DNA from: Trebouxia sp. TZW2008
Lineage: Eukaryota > Chlorophyta > Trebouxiophyceae > Trebouxiales > Trebouxiaceae
Length of the DNA stretch: 64,000 nt
Assembly (NCBI GenBank): GCA_002118135.1
Contig: BDIU01000165.1
Span: forward strand, 1 to 64,000
Direction: 5' to 3'
A program made the translations under genes and the position numbers. The notes below the pieces were generated by a model. That model was given only the letters and a program-made list of their open reading frames with translations, ran no database searches and was not told the origin of the DNA. Below, piece by piece: positions 42,601 through 57,600 of this stretch; the first letter of the stretch is position 1; each line of letters starts with the position of its first letter.

Positions 42601-45600
42601 CAGAGCTGTTGGGCCAGCTTGCAATGAGATCAGACAGTGCAGACAGCCAATAGACACAATCGAGGCTGCCGGTCATACCTGCTTGGTTACCGTACGCATC
42701 TTGCAGATCAACTTCAACACAGGCCGCCTGGCCAGCTTGCAAGGAGCACGCCTGCAAGGCGGCATGGCTGCCTATGAGCTGCCAGCTGCTGGTTTCAGCA
42801 CATGCAGCCGCTGGCTCAACAACCACCTGCATGCATTTATAAGTGTATAGAACAAAGTAAGCAAGTCTTGATCAAGCCACAATTATGCATCCACCTTGAG
42901 GAAGGAAACACTACTGACCTGGACATGTCAAGCGCCCATCATTTGTTATATCGCACTGCATATAAACTCATCAATGAAGCCATGGATCAATCCGAAGAAT
43001 GACGGATGGAACCAACCAGCATATCCCAACCACAAACACAAAAGCAATACTGACCTGGAGATGTTGTGCACCAATGATGTGCTGTGAGGCGCTGCACACG
43101 ATGCAATCAATAAATATATCCTTCAATAAATATATACATTAACAATTTGAGCAATGAGCTGAATTGCATAGTGCAGCCTCAGGAGCAGAGGCAGTGCTGA
43201 CCTGAACAGATTGCCCGCCAACCATCTGCTGTGTGGCGCTGCACGTCAAGGTGAAGGAGTACGCCCCGGCTTGTCTAGCTAGCACCTGCACCTGTGACAG
43301 CTCGTCCTGGCTTGACTCAATGTGAAGGTCCACAGGACCTGGCCCCTCTGTCTGGATGTCAAAGCTGGGACTGGTATTGCCACCGATCACAGGGTTACCG
43401 AACCTGCAGTGATGCGCAAAGGAGATACACACCGACAACCAAAATTTGCAGGCACCTCACTGCTCCTTGATGTTGCACGTCCAGTCTTGACATCTTGCCG
43501 GCACACATGGTGAGTTATGCTTATGACGGTATGATGCATATGGTGATGATGACAAAGCAGTGCCTGAGGAAATGCAATGTCTGTGACACTCTATATGCAT
43601 GATAAAGTACAGTATGTCATACCAATCATCTGGCGTTGATAAGTTTGAAAGCAGAAAATTTGACAGCATGCCTGTCACGTTTGCGCACGGTCAAAGCAGC
43701 AGTCTGTCCGGCGACCCAAAGCTCATTCTGCATCGCTATTCTACAGTGTTCTGCTGAAGGCACTGCTGCCTGACACACCACCTGAACCTCCAGGGGTGCG
43801 ACTGTTGCAGCTCTAGCACCAGCATCTTGTGCAAGGTCCCTGCTGCTGCTGCTGCTGCTGCTGCTAGCAAGGCTGACAGTCATTTGGTATGGGCCCGCAT
43901 GCTGAAGGATTGCGGATAACTCATATATGCCGTCACCCAGGTGTGTGATTGTGGGTGAGAGCTGCTGTTGAGTGTGGCTGCTGCTCAATGAAGCATGCAG
44001 CTCGGCATCGGCCTGCATTGGCAGAAGAAGCAGCAGTCAAACGCCGTATTGATGACATGGACAGCCTCAACATTCACAAACAATTTGTTGTCAACAGCCT
44101 TGCCTGAAGACATTTGACTCCTTTGTGCACAGCAATGCGGTGCAAGCTTTGCAATAGTCAAAATTATCGGGCGCTGCAGCTCCAATATGCGCCTGCAGGC
44201 ATCAATCCACAGGCTGTAACAACTTTCAATATAATATAACGATAACAATAATCATAACAATTTCCAGCATTTACTGGTAGGTGTGTGTGGCACAAGTTTT
44301 ATCTTGCCAGGCAGGCTTGTGGCTTGCCTTGAGCGTCGCAGTATGGATGCCTGATGTTCAACTAATGAAAGTCAGACAAAACACTGTCATTCCAAATCTT
44401 TCTCAGTCAACCTGGAAGATCTGATCCCTTGACTTGACCCTAGGCTGTGCATCAGCACAACAGACATTCTGCAGAAATTGAGGACACACCTGGCAGATCC
44501 GCTGTTGCAGGGCATCTTGTGTCTCCACCAGCACACAGAAAGCTTCCCCTGCCACAGCTATCACCTCAGCAGCAGCTGTCTGATGGCAGCCGACCACAGC
44601 TAGGCTTGTGCAAGCATTGGGACTTAGCATAATTGGCCAGCCGCCTGGATGTATATGCTGCTGATTGACCTGAACATACAGGGTCCCTGCAGGACATTCC
44701 AGATGTATGAGTCTGCTGGCATATGCGTCGAACCTCCGCAGTATCTGTCTGGTGGCAGCAGACTGCAGTCAGGCTTGTGCATAGCGTGATTGGCCAGCCG
44801 CCTGGGTGTATATGCTGCTGATTGACCTGAGCATACAGGGTGCCTGCAGAGAATGACAGATTTCTGACTCAGCAGCCCTGTCATTTATTGACTTACGCGA
44901 TGTCTGCGGACGCAGCATCTCTGCTGCTGGGCAACTCAAACATACAGGGTGCCTGCAGGGAATGAGAGGATCAGGACTTGGCTGCCATATGCCTGCTACA
45001 CTACAGGAGCTTGCAACTCTGCAGCATCTGTAGGGTGACGGCTCACCACAGCCAGGCTTGTGCAAGCATTGGGACTTAGCGTGATTGGCCAGCCGCCTGG
45101 GTGTATATGCTGCTGATTGACTTGCACATACAGGATGCCTGCAGGTAATGTCAGTATTGTGAGTCAGGTTGCAAGTCCCTGACATTGCTTGCACCTCAGC
45201 AACATCTGTCTGGCAGATACCAACCACAGCTAGGCTTGTGCAAACATTGAGGCATAGCGTGATTGGTCAGCCAGCTGGGCGTATACGCTGCTGATTGACT
45301 TGCACACACAGGATCCCTGCAGGGATGTGAGATTTGTGTGTCAGCAATTCTGTTGTGGCGGGCTTGCACAGACAGGCTTCACAGCACAGAGCGTCTGACT
45401 TGATGATCCTTGCAAGCCCAGGAAGTCTGCAAGCCATGCAGCTTTGTTGCTGGGTGATCCGAACAGATAGGGGTTTTGTAGGAGTGTTAGAAGCGCACGT
45501 GCATATGCACAGAGTCTGTAAATTATGCAGCTCTGTTGCAAAAAATGAGAAAGAATCATGCATATGCAGGGAAGCTGCAAGTCCTGCAGCTTTGCCATTG

Positions 45601-48600
45601 AGAAAAGTCTAGTGCAACCCAGTGCATCATACCTTGTGAGGTCATTCGAGCGATCAACAGAAGTTCATGCAGCTGATTGCCCTGTGTGAGCGTCAGCTGT
45701 TGCAGCGCTGTCTCTGGTTGGCAGTTGACTTGCACCTGGTCTGTTTCCAGACTGCAGGAGTTGCAGAAGGCATCCTTACACAATTCAATGGATCTTACCT
45801 TGTGATGTGACCTGAGCGGCTAAGACCACTTTGTCTGGCTGATTGCCCTGTGTTAGTGTCAGTTGTTGCAGTGCTGCCAATGGTTGGCAGCTGACTTGCA
45901 CCTGGCCTGGTTCCAAACCGCACAAATTGCAGAATGCGTCTCTACCCACTACAGTCAATGTCAGCTGACCTGCAGCACAGATGTCTTGTACTTGTCAGTT
46001 TTTCAGGTAAGTTTGGTGTAGTCAGACTATAGCTTACTGCCTCTCTGCAGCACTGCATCAAGGCATGCTGCAAGTTTGGCTTCGACTGAAGTAGCTTTCA
46101 CTACCACACCAGGTTGCTTGCGTACGGAAAACTGGTCTGCACATGTACAAGTAACAAAATCAGCTCAACAAGCTGCTGCATCCTGTACTGCAGGAATAGG
46201 CACTCCAGCAGCCGCATCTAGCATCACAACTAGAGCGCCTGACTCGTTTTCCTGGGGAGAAATCATCAACAGTTGGCTGTGTCCTGGAGTCTCATGATGC
46301 CCTAAGCAATTAACAATGGTGTGCAGGTTGGGCAGGAGGTGACTCTGGATGCACGAAATCTTCACCAGAGCACACACCTGTGCAGGGCGCATCTCCTAAC
46401 CCAACCAGCTTGCAAGCAGATAGGCACAGCCCAGCAAACCCAACTCAAAAACAAAAAAACCCTTATGTGGCAGCCTGCTAAGATGATACACTTGATGAAC
46501 AACGGCTGCCGTTCAACCACAAGCTCACTGATTTTACCTGAGCAAGGCGCATCGTCTAGCCCAACCAGCTTGCAAGCAGATGGGCACAGCCCAGCAGACC
46601 TGACCTGGACTGCAAAGGGGGACCCTCTCACATGGCGGCCCCCTAGAAAGACTGACACCTGAGCAGCAGCAAGATTTGCTTATGAAGCGCAGCTGTTACA
46701 GCCTGTGTAAGCAAGTGTAAGCAATTGTGAGCAAGTGTAAGCCCATTTGGCTTGTTTAAACATGTGTAAGCAAGTATAAGCATACCAAGGTGGCTGTGTG
46801 TGATGCTGAGTTATCTTGACAGACTGCTAGGGCAATCCTGTGACTTGTTGGGCTTTGGACACATCGCAGTCTGCACTTAGTGATGATAAATTGATGAAAA
46901 TTGCTGGGCGGTGTACAATGTTGCAAGAACAGCATCACTGCACAGGCTGCGTGAAGCATCACATATTGCATACTCCTAGAGTAGCAGACAAGCTGAAGGA
47001 CTTGTGAGCAGACCACATTTTGTTTGCATGGCATGATGTCTAAAGCAACAAGCTGACAGCTACTCAAGAGCAGAGAGAGTTGACTCACCTCGTGTTCCCC
47101 CATTGAGACCCATTCCCAACTTGAGAGTAGCGCCCCTGGGGACTCAGTGTTCAGCGCCACAGCATGGCTGCTGAGTGCCTTATGGCGTTTGCTGCATGTC
47201 TGTATAGAGAATGGCTCCAGTCCTGTCAATCGCTTGCCAGGTGCCTGCAATGATAATCAGGGTTCAGTCCACAGCATGGGTGCTGCTTGTCTTACAGAGA
47301 CTGGCTGTAGACCTGTCAATACTCCTGCCTGCAAAAGCAACCAAAGGGCGGCAAGAGGCTACTTTCAACTAACCACACAAAATTCTGCTTGTCTGCACAG
47401 AGACTGGCTCCAGACATGTAAACTGTTTGTCAGGTGTCTGCGACAGTGGACAGGCTCATCAAACACAGTAAAGGGCAACAAGAGCCTACTTTCACCTTAA
47501 TGAACATGCTTCTCAGGATCTTCTGCTTGTGATAGGCATCACAGGCCATAGCAGTTGCCTGTGTTTGGAATGTACATATTCTACCACATGCAAATATATG
47601 TAACAGAGACTGTCTTCCTGGACAATGGTTACCTCAATGTTTGCTGCTTGTGGTGGGCACTCTTATCTATATCAATGCAACAACTGCCTTGAGATGTCCT
47701 CTGGTCAGACAGGACATAGCCGTCACAACCAGGTTTGGTCTACTTACCTGTATGTGCAGAGTGCACGTCTTGCCACAGACGTTGCTGCCCTCTGCAATGG
47801 TTGCCTCAATGTCCTCTGGCTGAACAGAGCCTAGCCTGGCTGTGACGAAGAAGCCCTGCTGCCTGATTGGCTGGCCGTCCAATTGGATACGCAGCACCCA
47901 TTGGCCTGGAGCTGGCAGGGTGTATGCCAAGCTGTATGTGCCATCCTGATTGTCTAGCACTTGCACCTGCACCTCAAGTCTTTGGCATATCATGCATGCT
48001 GCATGTCATCACATGTTGTTTACACCTCAAAACAACATGGTTGCTTGGGGATGCAAGCTGCACCCTATGACATGTCATGCATGCTGCATGTTACGTGATA
48101 CCCTTGTAACAATCTCAAGCCTGCACCCTGTAGCTTAACGTGTATGTGTTGTGCAGCTGGTGCCAGCTCAAGCCTTTGACATGTCACAAATGGTACAGAT
48201 CATGTCACCTCACTGCATGTATGAACAACCTATGCACTGTCATTTGATGGCATATATGTGGTAAATGCCTCGCACCTGAGACGTTGCAGCACCAGAGATG
48301 CATTGAAGCTGAGCTTCAACATTGGTCACGCCCATCAGGCAATGATTTTTATAAGAGTCTGCTGTGTGCAGAATGGACGTCATGGGTTGCCGGCATACAG
48401 CTTCCTGCAGAACAATCAAGCAGCATTGTGGGAAGATGGACATTTGCTCCACAGCAAAGCTGTAAACTGCCAGCAATTGGATGCTTGATGCATGCTCATC
48501 AAGCATGACAGTGGTCAGATGCTGGTTTGCATTTGACAGGACTGTTGCTTTGCTAGTTGAGACAGCGCTGCGTGCGGGCTCTGGCTACTGCTGGCATGGT

Positions 48601-51600
48601 TGCAGAGGGTTGAGTGTCCCGTGATGCATTGTGAACTGAAATGTACATTCTTTGCTTTGTCAACTGAATGATGGACTGATTGATTGATTGATTGATTGAT
48701 TGAGGAATTGATTAATTTGCTGTTTCTCTGGTTGATTGATTGACTATTTCACTGACTGCAAAAGCGCTTGCCTCTTTTTGATTGGCTAGCCAACAGGAGG
48801 CAGTGTCTGATTTTCCTGGCAGTACCAATATACCCCTGGGCCAACCCCCCTGCCCCACTGGCTGACCCCCCAGCAACACTTCCACCACAGCACAGCCTGC
48901 TTGCTGCACTTCAACACCATACACAGCTGGGCTGTGTGCTGTTGCATTTGCACAGCTTTCTGCCTGACCTGATTCCTGCATGGTTGACAACGGACCCATG
49001 TTGAGCATGTTGGCGGAGAAGAGAAAACAGCAGTGTCAGTCTTGGGTAGTGTTTCAAGCAAAGCAGCACCAATGGTATTGGGTGGGCACCACAATGACAG
49101 CAAAACCTGGTTGATATGCTGCTGCACATACCTGTCTGGACTTGGCTTGACCTGGTGACTGCACTCCTGAGACCTGTTGCAACTGCTGCAACTGATCTGA
49201 GGCTGCATTTGGGCTCAGCTGAGTCAGCATTGGGCCACCAATGAGTCTTGCCACGAGAGGTTGCTTACTTGTGGCAGGATTTTGGAACTGGTCAAACAGG
49301 TCCACGCAGATGTGCAGGCTGCTGCCAGCTGTGATTGCAGGCTGCTGATCCTGGTTGCAAAGGTGAAGAAATTGAGCCTGTAAGGAGACACGGTTGAGAT
49401 TGAGTTCACACTGAAACAGTTGCCTTGCTTGCTGTACTCAAATGCTGATGCCTCCTTCAGCACCAAGCGATGTTGAAGCCACCTTGTTAAAGGCGTCTTT
49501 GTTTTGCTCAAGTTCAACCACCAAGCTCATGTCTTTTCCCGCAGCAAATGCATGATAGGTAAATGCACAACAGACCAGGCAAGCCTTGTCGCTATCTGCC
49601 TGCTTCCATTGCTGTGTTTTGTTTGTAACGCTTATCAGATATGGCTTGAGCACCACAGAAGACATGCTTGCTGTCGTTGCCTCTCATCCTTATGTCCAGC
49701 AAGTGAAAAACGGAGGGCACGATGCAGCAATCTTATGCAGCTGTCCAGGTCAAAATGTAATGATGATAGTCATGATAACAACGATGAGAAAAAAGAGAAA
49801 AATTGGACATCACCTCAGACTCTGCTGCTGCAGCTGTGTCTGCCGTGACTTCAACAATGATTGGACCATCAGGCAGATGCCGACCATTCTTGGACATTAC
49901 CCACAGCTCATGCTTTCCTGCACCGAAACCATTTCTGGTGCACAATGCACTCAGCTGTATCCATATGCAGGAGCACGCTGTCAAGGCTTCACCTTGACCA
50001 GGATGCCTGCTGCTGACAACCTTGCACAAGGCACATTTTGCGATTGATCTGACCCATGAGCATGCTACGTATAAAGCATCACTTACATCCAATATGTGTG
50101 TCAATAAGGCATGTGTCAGCTCACATGGCATGCTGCTTGGTTGGTGCTTTGAAGCCTGTAGAGATGCTTGCTTGAACTGTAAACATCTGGTGGTGCTCAC
50201 AATCGAAACAACCCTGTCAACAGGTTGAGCTTCTGCAAAGCTCACCAGCCTTCTTAATCCTGTAATCAATGATAGCCTCCCTTTTAGTATCAAAGACCTC
50301 TACCTCAGCCGCTGAGCACTTGACATCCATGTGGCTTGCTGCAGGACTGGTGACAGTATTGCCAAACCTGCAAGCACACAATCTCACAGTGAGCAGCTGA
50401 CACAGTCATGTGGCAACAAAGCCATTTGCTGAGCAGGCTACACTTGGTGTAATGTGCCCAGCTTGAGAAAGCTTCAAGTAGATTCTGTTTGAGCCTAACT
50501 GAAGCCTTTGAGAGAGACAGAGTAACTCCATATGCTTTAGCCAGCCAAGGCTGACCGCATGTGACACACGGGGCAATGACTATGTGTCCGTCAGTTTAGG
50601 ACAGTCTACAACACGGTGAAACAAGGTAAACCACATGCCAGTTGGGGTGTTGTCAAGCATCAAGCAGTACGAGGTAACTACCTGTCACACTTCTGAAGTC
50701 TCAGCTGCCCACTTTGACCTGCAACAAGGCTGCTTTCCACAGCAAGCACCTTGCAGTGGGGCACTGACAACGGCCCTGCCCTGCAAATGCTGTCAAAGGC
50801 CCTGCAGCCTGAAATGCCCTCCAGGCTGACTGTGACGGTGAAGGGCCCTGCCTGACAAATGGTGAAGCTGGCAGTGTAGGTGCTCCCTGTTGTATGCTTC
50901 ACAGGAACTGCATAGCAAATGAGTGCCAGTGAGCACCTAAGAAGGGGCAGATGCTGTTACAAGCCCTGCAGCATGAAATGTCTTCCAGGCTGACTGTGAT
51001 GGTGACAGGGCGTGCCTGACACATCGGGAAGCTGGCAGTGTAGGTGCTCCATGCTGTATGCTTTGCAGGAACTGCACAGCTAGTGAGTGCCAGTGAACAA
51101 CTAAGAACAAAGGGGCAGATGCTTTTACAAGCCCTCCAGGCCAGTGGTGATGATGAAAGCCCTGCCCGACAAATGGTGAAGCTGGTAGTGTAGGTGCTCC
51201 TTGCTGTAGGCTTCACAGGAACTGCAAATCACATGAAGGACCATCAGCCAAATTGAAAAAATAATGCATGCAACCGAAGGCATCTGTACAAATCAAATCA
51301 TCTGTAGCTTCAATACAGCTGGATATTCAAAAGCAGGAGGGAGTGGCTGTAACAAAACATTGTGCACTGCCCAAGTTCAAACAAGCCATGTGCATAACAT
51401 GCACCTCAACAGCTGCAAAAGCAGTTTTTTGGTGAAAGGTTGTGGATGGCTGGCAGTTGATTGTGCATTGCAGTATGTTTTGCGCACCTCACAATAGCAT
51501 ACCCAGGCTGTACAAGCATCCAAATATTATTGTTGTGCACAAGGCAAGTTGCACAAACACATGATGCAGCATCAACAGGTTTGACATTGCATCCTATCAT

Positions 51601-54600
51601 CATTGTATGTGGCAGGACATGTTGCACACAGTACATATTTACCTGCAATGTTTCCCTCTCGAGATGACACATGGAGAACTATTTGTGCCGAGCCATCAGA
51701 AGCCACTTCATTGTTGCAGCTGTCCAAAGGCACAATACAAATCAACTTTTCCTCCCCAGCAAAGCATGCAGTCAATGCCCCAGTCACTTGAAGCCCTTTG
51801 AGGCAGACTGGCCCTGGCTGCAGTTCTACAGTGAAGGGGCTGTTTGGCACGGCCCTGCCCTCCACACAGACTTGCACCTGTACATATTTGTGGCATCCGT
51901 AAGGTTCATGAATGTTTGGGCCCATCTGACACAACTATCATGATAATTTACATTAAAAGGTTCAAAGACCCAGCAGGGGGGCCACAGGAGACGATTCATA
52001 AGTAAAGTAAACAGTCAATATGCTGCACTCGTGCAATGACTGTGATCTTATACAGCACAGTGTAGCCTGCAGCAAATGTCACAGCAGCATGCAAAAGACC
52101 ACAGCGCCAGCAGCACCTGGTAGTCACTGCTTGTTGTCAACGACTCCATTTACTACACAGCTGAATCAGCTTATCTGATGTGGGTAAATTATGCGGCTGT
52201 TGCATCTAACAAAGCTGGTCTTATGTCAGTACAGTTTGCGGCATGAAGTGCAAACTTACCAATGTGCAGATAACGCTGAGAGCATAGGACATACCGCTGA
52301 CCAGACAGCGAGCAGGACCTTTGCACAACATCAGCAATAGTTACACATACCTGAGCTGAGCCCAACTGGCGGCCCCAGAAGCAGCTGATGCTGTAATGGG
52401 TGCGGTCCTCTGACAGCTGGCAACTTGCAGCCTGACGCTCCTGTGATGGCCCTGAAGACAGAAACTGAATTTATTCATGTAATTCAACAGAAATAAGCTA
52501 AATTGAGTGAGCAACCCGAGCAAATGGCTCTTTGTTGAGGAATTCCCTTTATCCAAAGCAGCTTACAAAAATGCATTGCAACACCAACTCAGAAAGGTGT
52601 CCCAGGACGGATGACATGGTTGTTTCTGTTTTATCATACACCGATCAGTATCATTTAGTAGCATGGCTTGGCATGTGATGCTTTGTCACATGTGCCACAT
52701 ATACTTGTGGTCATCTCACCACCTAATGTGACCTAATTGAAACACCTGGCCACAACCTCACCACCTGACCAAACCTCCTAAACACCTAACCAGCGGTATG
52801 CACTTTGATGCCAACAAGTACAGCAGCAGTGTTGCTCACCTTTCATTGGTGGACACTGTGCCAAAAATTACAAATATAATCATGGTACAAGGAAGCACGT
52901 CAGGTCAGAAAGCCAGGCAAGCATGCCACGTGCAAAGGTAGACACATTGCAATCAAGAGTGAACGCTTCCCAATCCCATCTGATATGCTGTTACATCCTC
53001 TGTGCCGTGAAATAGCCTGCCAAGCCTGTCCGGATCAGCAAGCTCAAGGGTGACAGCCCAGCTGGAGTTTGTACAAATGCAAACTGTACATATACAGAGT
53101 ACATATCAGAGATTCAGGGGATCCTCAGTATTATTGAACACTCTGCCAAGCCTCTCAGCCTCTGCAACTTAAAGCCTGAAGATGCTATTGGAGTTTACAT
53201 GGATGCAAAGATATACATATCAAAGATTCAAAGAGAGTGTTTTGTACCAGTCACATATGCCGCCACATCCTCAGTGCCAACAAACACTCTGCCAAGCTTC
53301 TCAGCATCTGCAACTTAAAGCCTGAAGATGCTATTGGAGTCTACATGGATGCAAAGATGTACATATCAGAGATTTGGGGAGAGTGTTTTGTACCAGTCAC
53401 ATATGCAGCCACATCCTCAGTGCCATCAAACACTCTGTCAAGCCTCTCAGCATCTGCGATCTCAAGCCTGAAGTTGCTGCTGGAATCCACAGCAGCTATT
53501 GCAAGCCGCTGCAATCCTTTTAGTGTGCAGTCTGCTGCTGTGACAGCCCCAAACGTGGCATGCATCTCATAGCCACCAGTAAGAAGCGGTTCATCGTTGA
53601 CCCTGCAGCAGCCAGCAGATTCAGGTATAGCCTATACCTTTTCAATGGCCTGGGGAATGCGTTGTGTGCCAAGTCAAGACACCCAGCGTGCTGCGCAGTG
53701 TAATGCTACATAGAAAAGGATGCTGCAAGCCTTGCAACCTGTACTGTTGAGTGTTAGCAGCGGTCATACGTTTGCAATTGAAGTTGTACGTCATTTGTAT
53801 GTCTAGATCCCTTTAATTCTTCTTGTTTGGACTGTATGTAAGGGTGCCATTCGTGGTTACTCCTTTGCCATATACACTGGGCCCAACAAGGTGCAGCATG
53901 ACAATCATTGATTCATGGCGACAAGCACATCTGCACTAAACAGCTAAGTGTGCTATAGCAATGTTTCTACAGACACCATGTATGCCAACATCCTTGAACA
54001 GGCATGTCAATTTGAAGCTAAGACATGCGTGATGACAGCATGTTTCTTGCCAGCGCTCCACACTGCGCTCAGCAAGACGTTATTGCCCCACCTAAGAGTT
54101 GACATATGCTTGATCTATTTGCTTGTTACTTGTCTTTGGACAATCTGGCATTGTTGCTGGGTCAATGCTGCCAACAACAAACCCTGCAGGATTTCTGCAC
54201 AACAGAATTTGCATCACAGTTGTGACTTGCCTGGGAATCAATGCCCATCTGCCTGCCAGGTCTGGCACAAAGCTCACGCCATAACAGCCATTGCTGAAGT
54301 CTTGGACAGCACCCAAAGTCTGCTGGCTGCCTGCTGGACCTTGCAGTGCCATGACAACCTGGTCTCCATTGTGATTGCAGGCGTTGCCGTGACAGTCTGC
54401 TGTGTACAAAGTCAATTGAGCTGGCTGACCTACTACCAGCTTGTTGCCAGTACCCAGCAATGTGCACCTGCATGTTGCAGCAACAAGGTTCTCCTGGTTG
54501 CCATGAAGCTTGCAGGCGTGGCCATGGCAGTCTGCTGTGTACACAGTCAATTAGGCTGGCTGACCTGCTACCAGCTTGTTGCCACTTCCCAGCAATGTGC

Positions 54601-57600
54601 ACCTGCATGTGTACAACATTCTGTATGCTTGCAGGCGGTGCCATGACAGCCTGTTGTGTACACTGTCAAATGGGCTGACTGACCTACTCTCAGCTTGTTG
54701 CCAGTTCCCAGCAATGTGTACCTGCATGTTGCAGCGACAAGGTTCTCCTGGGTGCCATGAAGCTTGCAGACATTGCCATGACAGTCTGCTGTGTACACTG
54801 TCAAATGGGCTGGTTGAGCTACTACCAGCTTGTCGCCATGTCTGTTGCACTTATGACTGTGCTGGACTATGCAAGTGTACAAAGCATATCTCCAAGATGA
54901 TGCTATCATGTATTACAAGTGAAGATGCAGCAAAGTTTGCAACAGCATATGTGCAATCAATACTGCAACTAGGTGCCATGCAGTGCTGAATGGAAGCGTG
55001 GCTGCTCGTGCTTGCCACAGTGCAAGATGACAACAAGTGAGACAATAGAATTCAGCCAGGCCAATAAAATTCAAGTAACAGCCTGGCAACAAGCAAGAGT
55101 GCAGGCAGACACACCTTGCAGCATGGCTGGGTCCAGGAGCGACTGTGAGCACTTGAGGAGTGTCTCCTACTGGCAGGCCATTGATTTCAGCATGCAACAG
55201 GTAGCTGCCAGCCTTGGTCACTTCAGCACTGCAGACAGATGCTTGTGAGTCCAACATGCACGCGTTCTAGACAGGTGTGAAATTTCCACTGAAGGCTTGT
55301 ACAGAGGAAATCAGCTCTTTGCAAGCAGATTTCTTTTTGACAGTTCCATGAGTTTCGTGCTGAAAGTATAGTAGATGTAGTCAAACTACATTGCCTGGCT
55401 GTTGTAATGCTGAAAGCCAAACAACAGCAGTGTCAGAAGACTCTTCAACAGTTTGACAAGCTCAAGCCTCAGTGGATGAAGGGGAGGCATCTGTGTATGA
55501 GTCACAGTATACGCAGCATGCATGATTTGGCAGTCCCTCACAGATCGTCTCTCACCTGCTGACTAACATTCAGGTCTATGCACTGTTTGAAACCTGATTG
55601 GCATTATACAAGGTGTGCCGGGTGCTGCCAGTGAATTGAATTGCAGCCATGCATCTGAGCAGGTAAGAATGGGCAAACAACATCAGGTGTTCATCTGATG
55701 ATGGGCTCAGCTGTGCAAGGGCTATGCACTGGAGATGTGACCTCTAAAGAGGCATGCATGGCAAAATGCCTACTGTCAGGCTGGGTACTGCCAGCTTTCC
55801 ACTGGTAGTGTCGCCTCTCATTAGGCACATGTGCCAAGATGACTGTACTTGAAATGTGCATTAATGGCTGTGCGCTCATGCCAGGACTGTGACTCAAAAG
55901 CACTTGACCCACAGTAACCTTGTATAGCAGATTGCCTATTACTAAGACCATGCACTGATTGCCAAGCTGTGCGTTTGAGGCAGACCCTCTGCATGGATAT
56001 GCAAGGCAGACTGATGTGCTTGGATGCATCTGCAGCCGAACCTGAAGCCTGCTGTGCTGCTATCCAAAGCCAGTGCTACCCTTGCAGGTCCATCAAGCCA
56101 GACTTTGACGTCATCCTGCTTAAGGTCAGAGACCTGCACATACACACATGGCTGTCAAGCTCGCGACCTTGGGCGGTATGTAGTACATCTTTGCTGATGG
56201 CACGCATGTATAGATGACATGATTGCTCAGGCAGACGCTGACCAGGCCATTGTTCCTGCACAAACCAGCACTGCTCACGGCCTCTTTACAGCCACAAAAG
56301 ATGCTTGATTGCAGGACCGAAGCAAAAAAACAATGTCATTCATGGAGAGTTGTGCGTGATATTGCAACAAAGTTATGAACTAGCGAGGACGCATGCCAGA
56401 CAGGTCGCGCAGCTGTTGGATGTTGCTGTCAAGGCTTGTTGCAAGCTGCATCACAATGTCAGATGAACCCAGTAATATTGAGACAGACTTGATCACGAAG
56501 ACAAAGCACAGCATATGATCTTCCACTAGCTTTACCTCATTGCCATACATATCCTGTGCAGCAAGCTGCAGCTGCAACTGCCCGCCAGCCAAAAGGGCCG
56601 AGCTATGCAGCATCTTGATATAGAAGTGTGCTGCAGATGCTACGCTGGGCTGCACCTGAACGGCAAATGGACTGCCAGCTGTACCCTCTCCCACAGAGTT
56701 GGTGACTGAGACCAAGTAGTTCCCAGCAGTGGCAGACTGCAGCCTGTACAAAGCAGCAGCACAATTTACAGATGTAATCTTGCTGGCTGTTGTGCTGATA
56801 CTGCACTTGGTGCTCAGCTAACAGAATTGAGTTGTGCAGCTTCTTGATGCGAGAACCCTCTGCAGATGCTGTGCTGGGCTGCATCTGAACGGCAAATGGA
56901 CTGCCAGCTGTACTCTCTCCCACAGAGTTGGTGACTGAGACCAAGTAGTTCCCAGCAGTGGCGGACTGCAGCCTGTGCATAGCAGCAATATACATCACGC
57001 ATGTATCTGTTGGTTGCTAATTGTCAGTACTGCCTTTGAGAACTCAGGCTGCTGCTGTGACCTATGCAACGATTGCTAATTGGGTGCAGTTATCTGGGGA
57101 TACAGCACTGTAGGTGTTTTTGTCATCAACAGGCAAGCCAATCAGCTCTTACCGGACAGTGATCTTCCCAGTGTCGTGCTGCACCAGGGCTGCTTGCATC
57201 AGCCCTGGGCCCTCTGCCTTAGCCACAAGCTGCCCCGCCACAGCCTTTCTGGTAATGCGGTTCCCAAAGCGGTCATGCTGCCAGATTGTCAATTCATCTG
57301 TGCACCCTGCAAAGCAAAGCAAGCATTCCCAAGGTGCATGTTGTACAGTACAAAAAGCACGGCATTGCGCTGGGCAGCAGCAAACAAAAGCTGCTGGTTT
57401 GTATGCCCTTGAGCGGTCAGAAGACACAGCACGACTGAAGGCAAACTTTCTGAGACTACATTGCGGCATAAGTCTGGTCTTGCCATTCTGGCATTGAATG
57501 TACCACATGACTACTGCAAGCTTTCAACGGCATAGTTGGAGCATACTGGCAATTTGGTGACGTCACAGACCTTCACAAGCTTGCAGTAAATGTGCACAGT

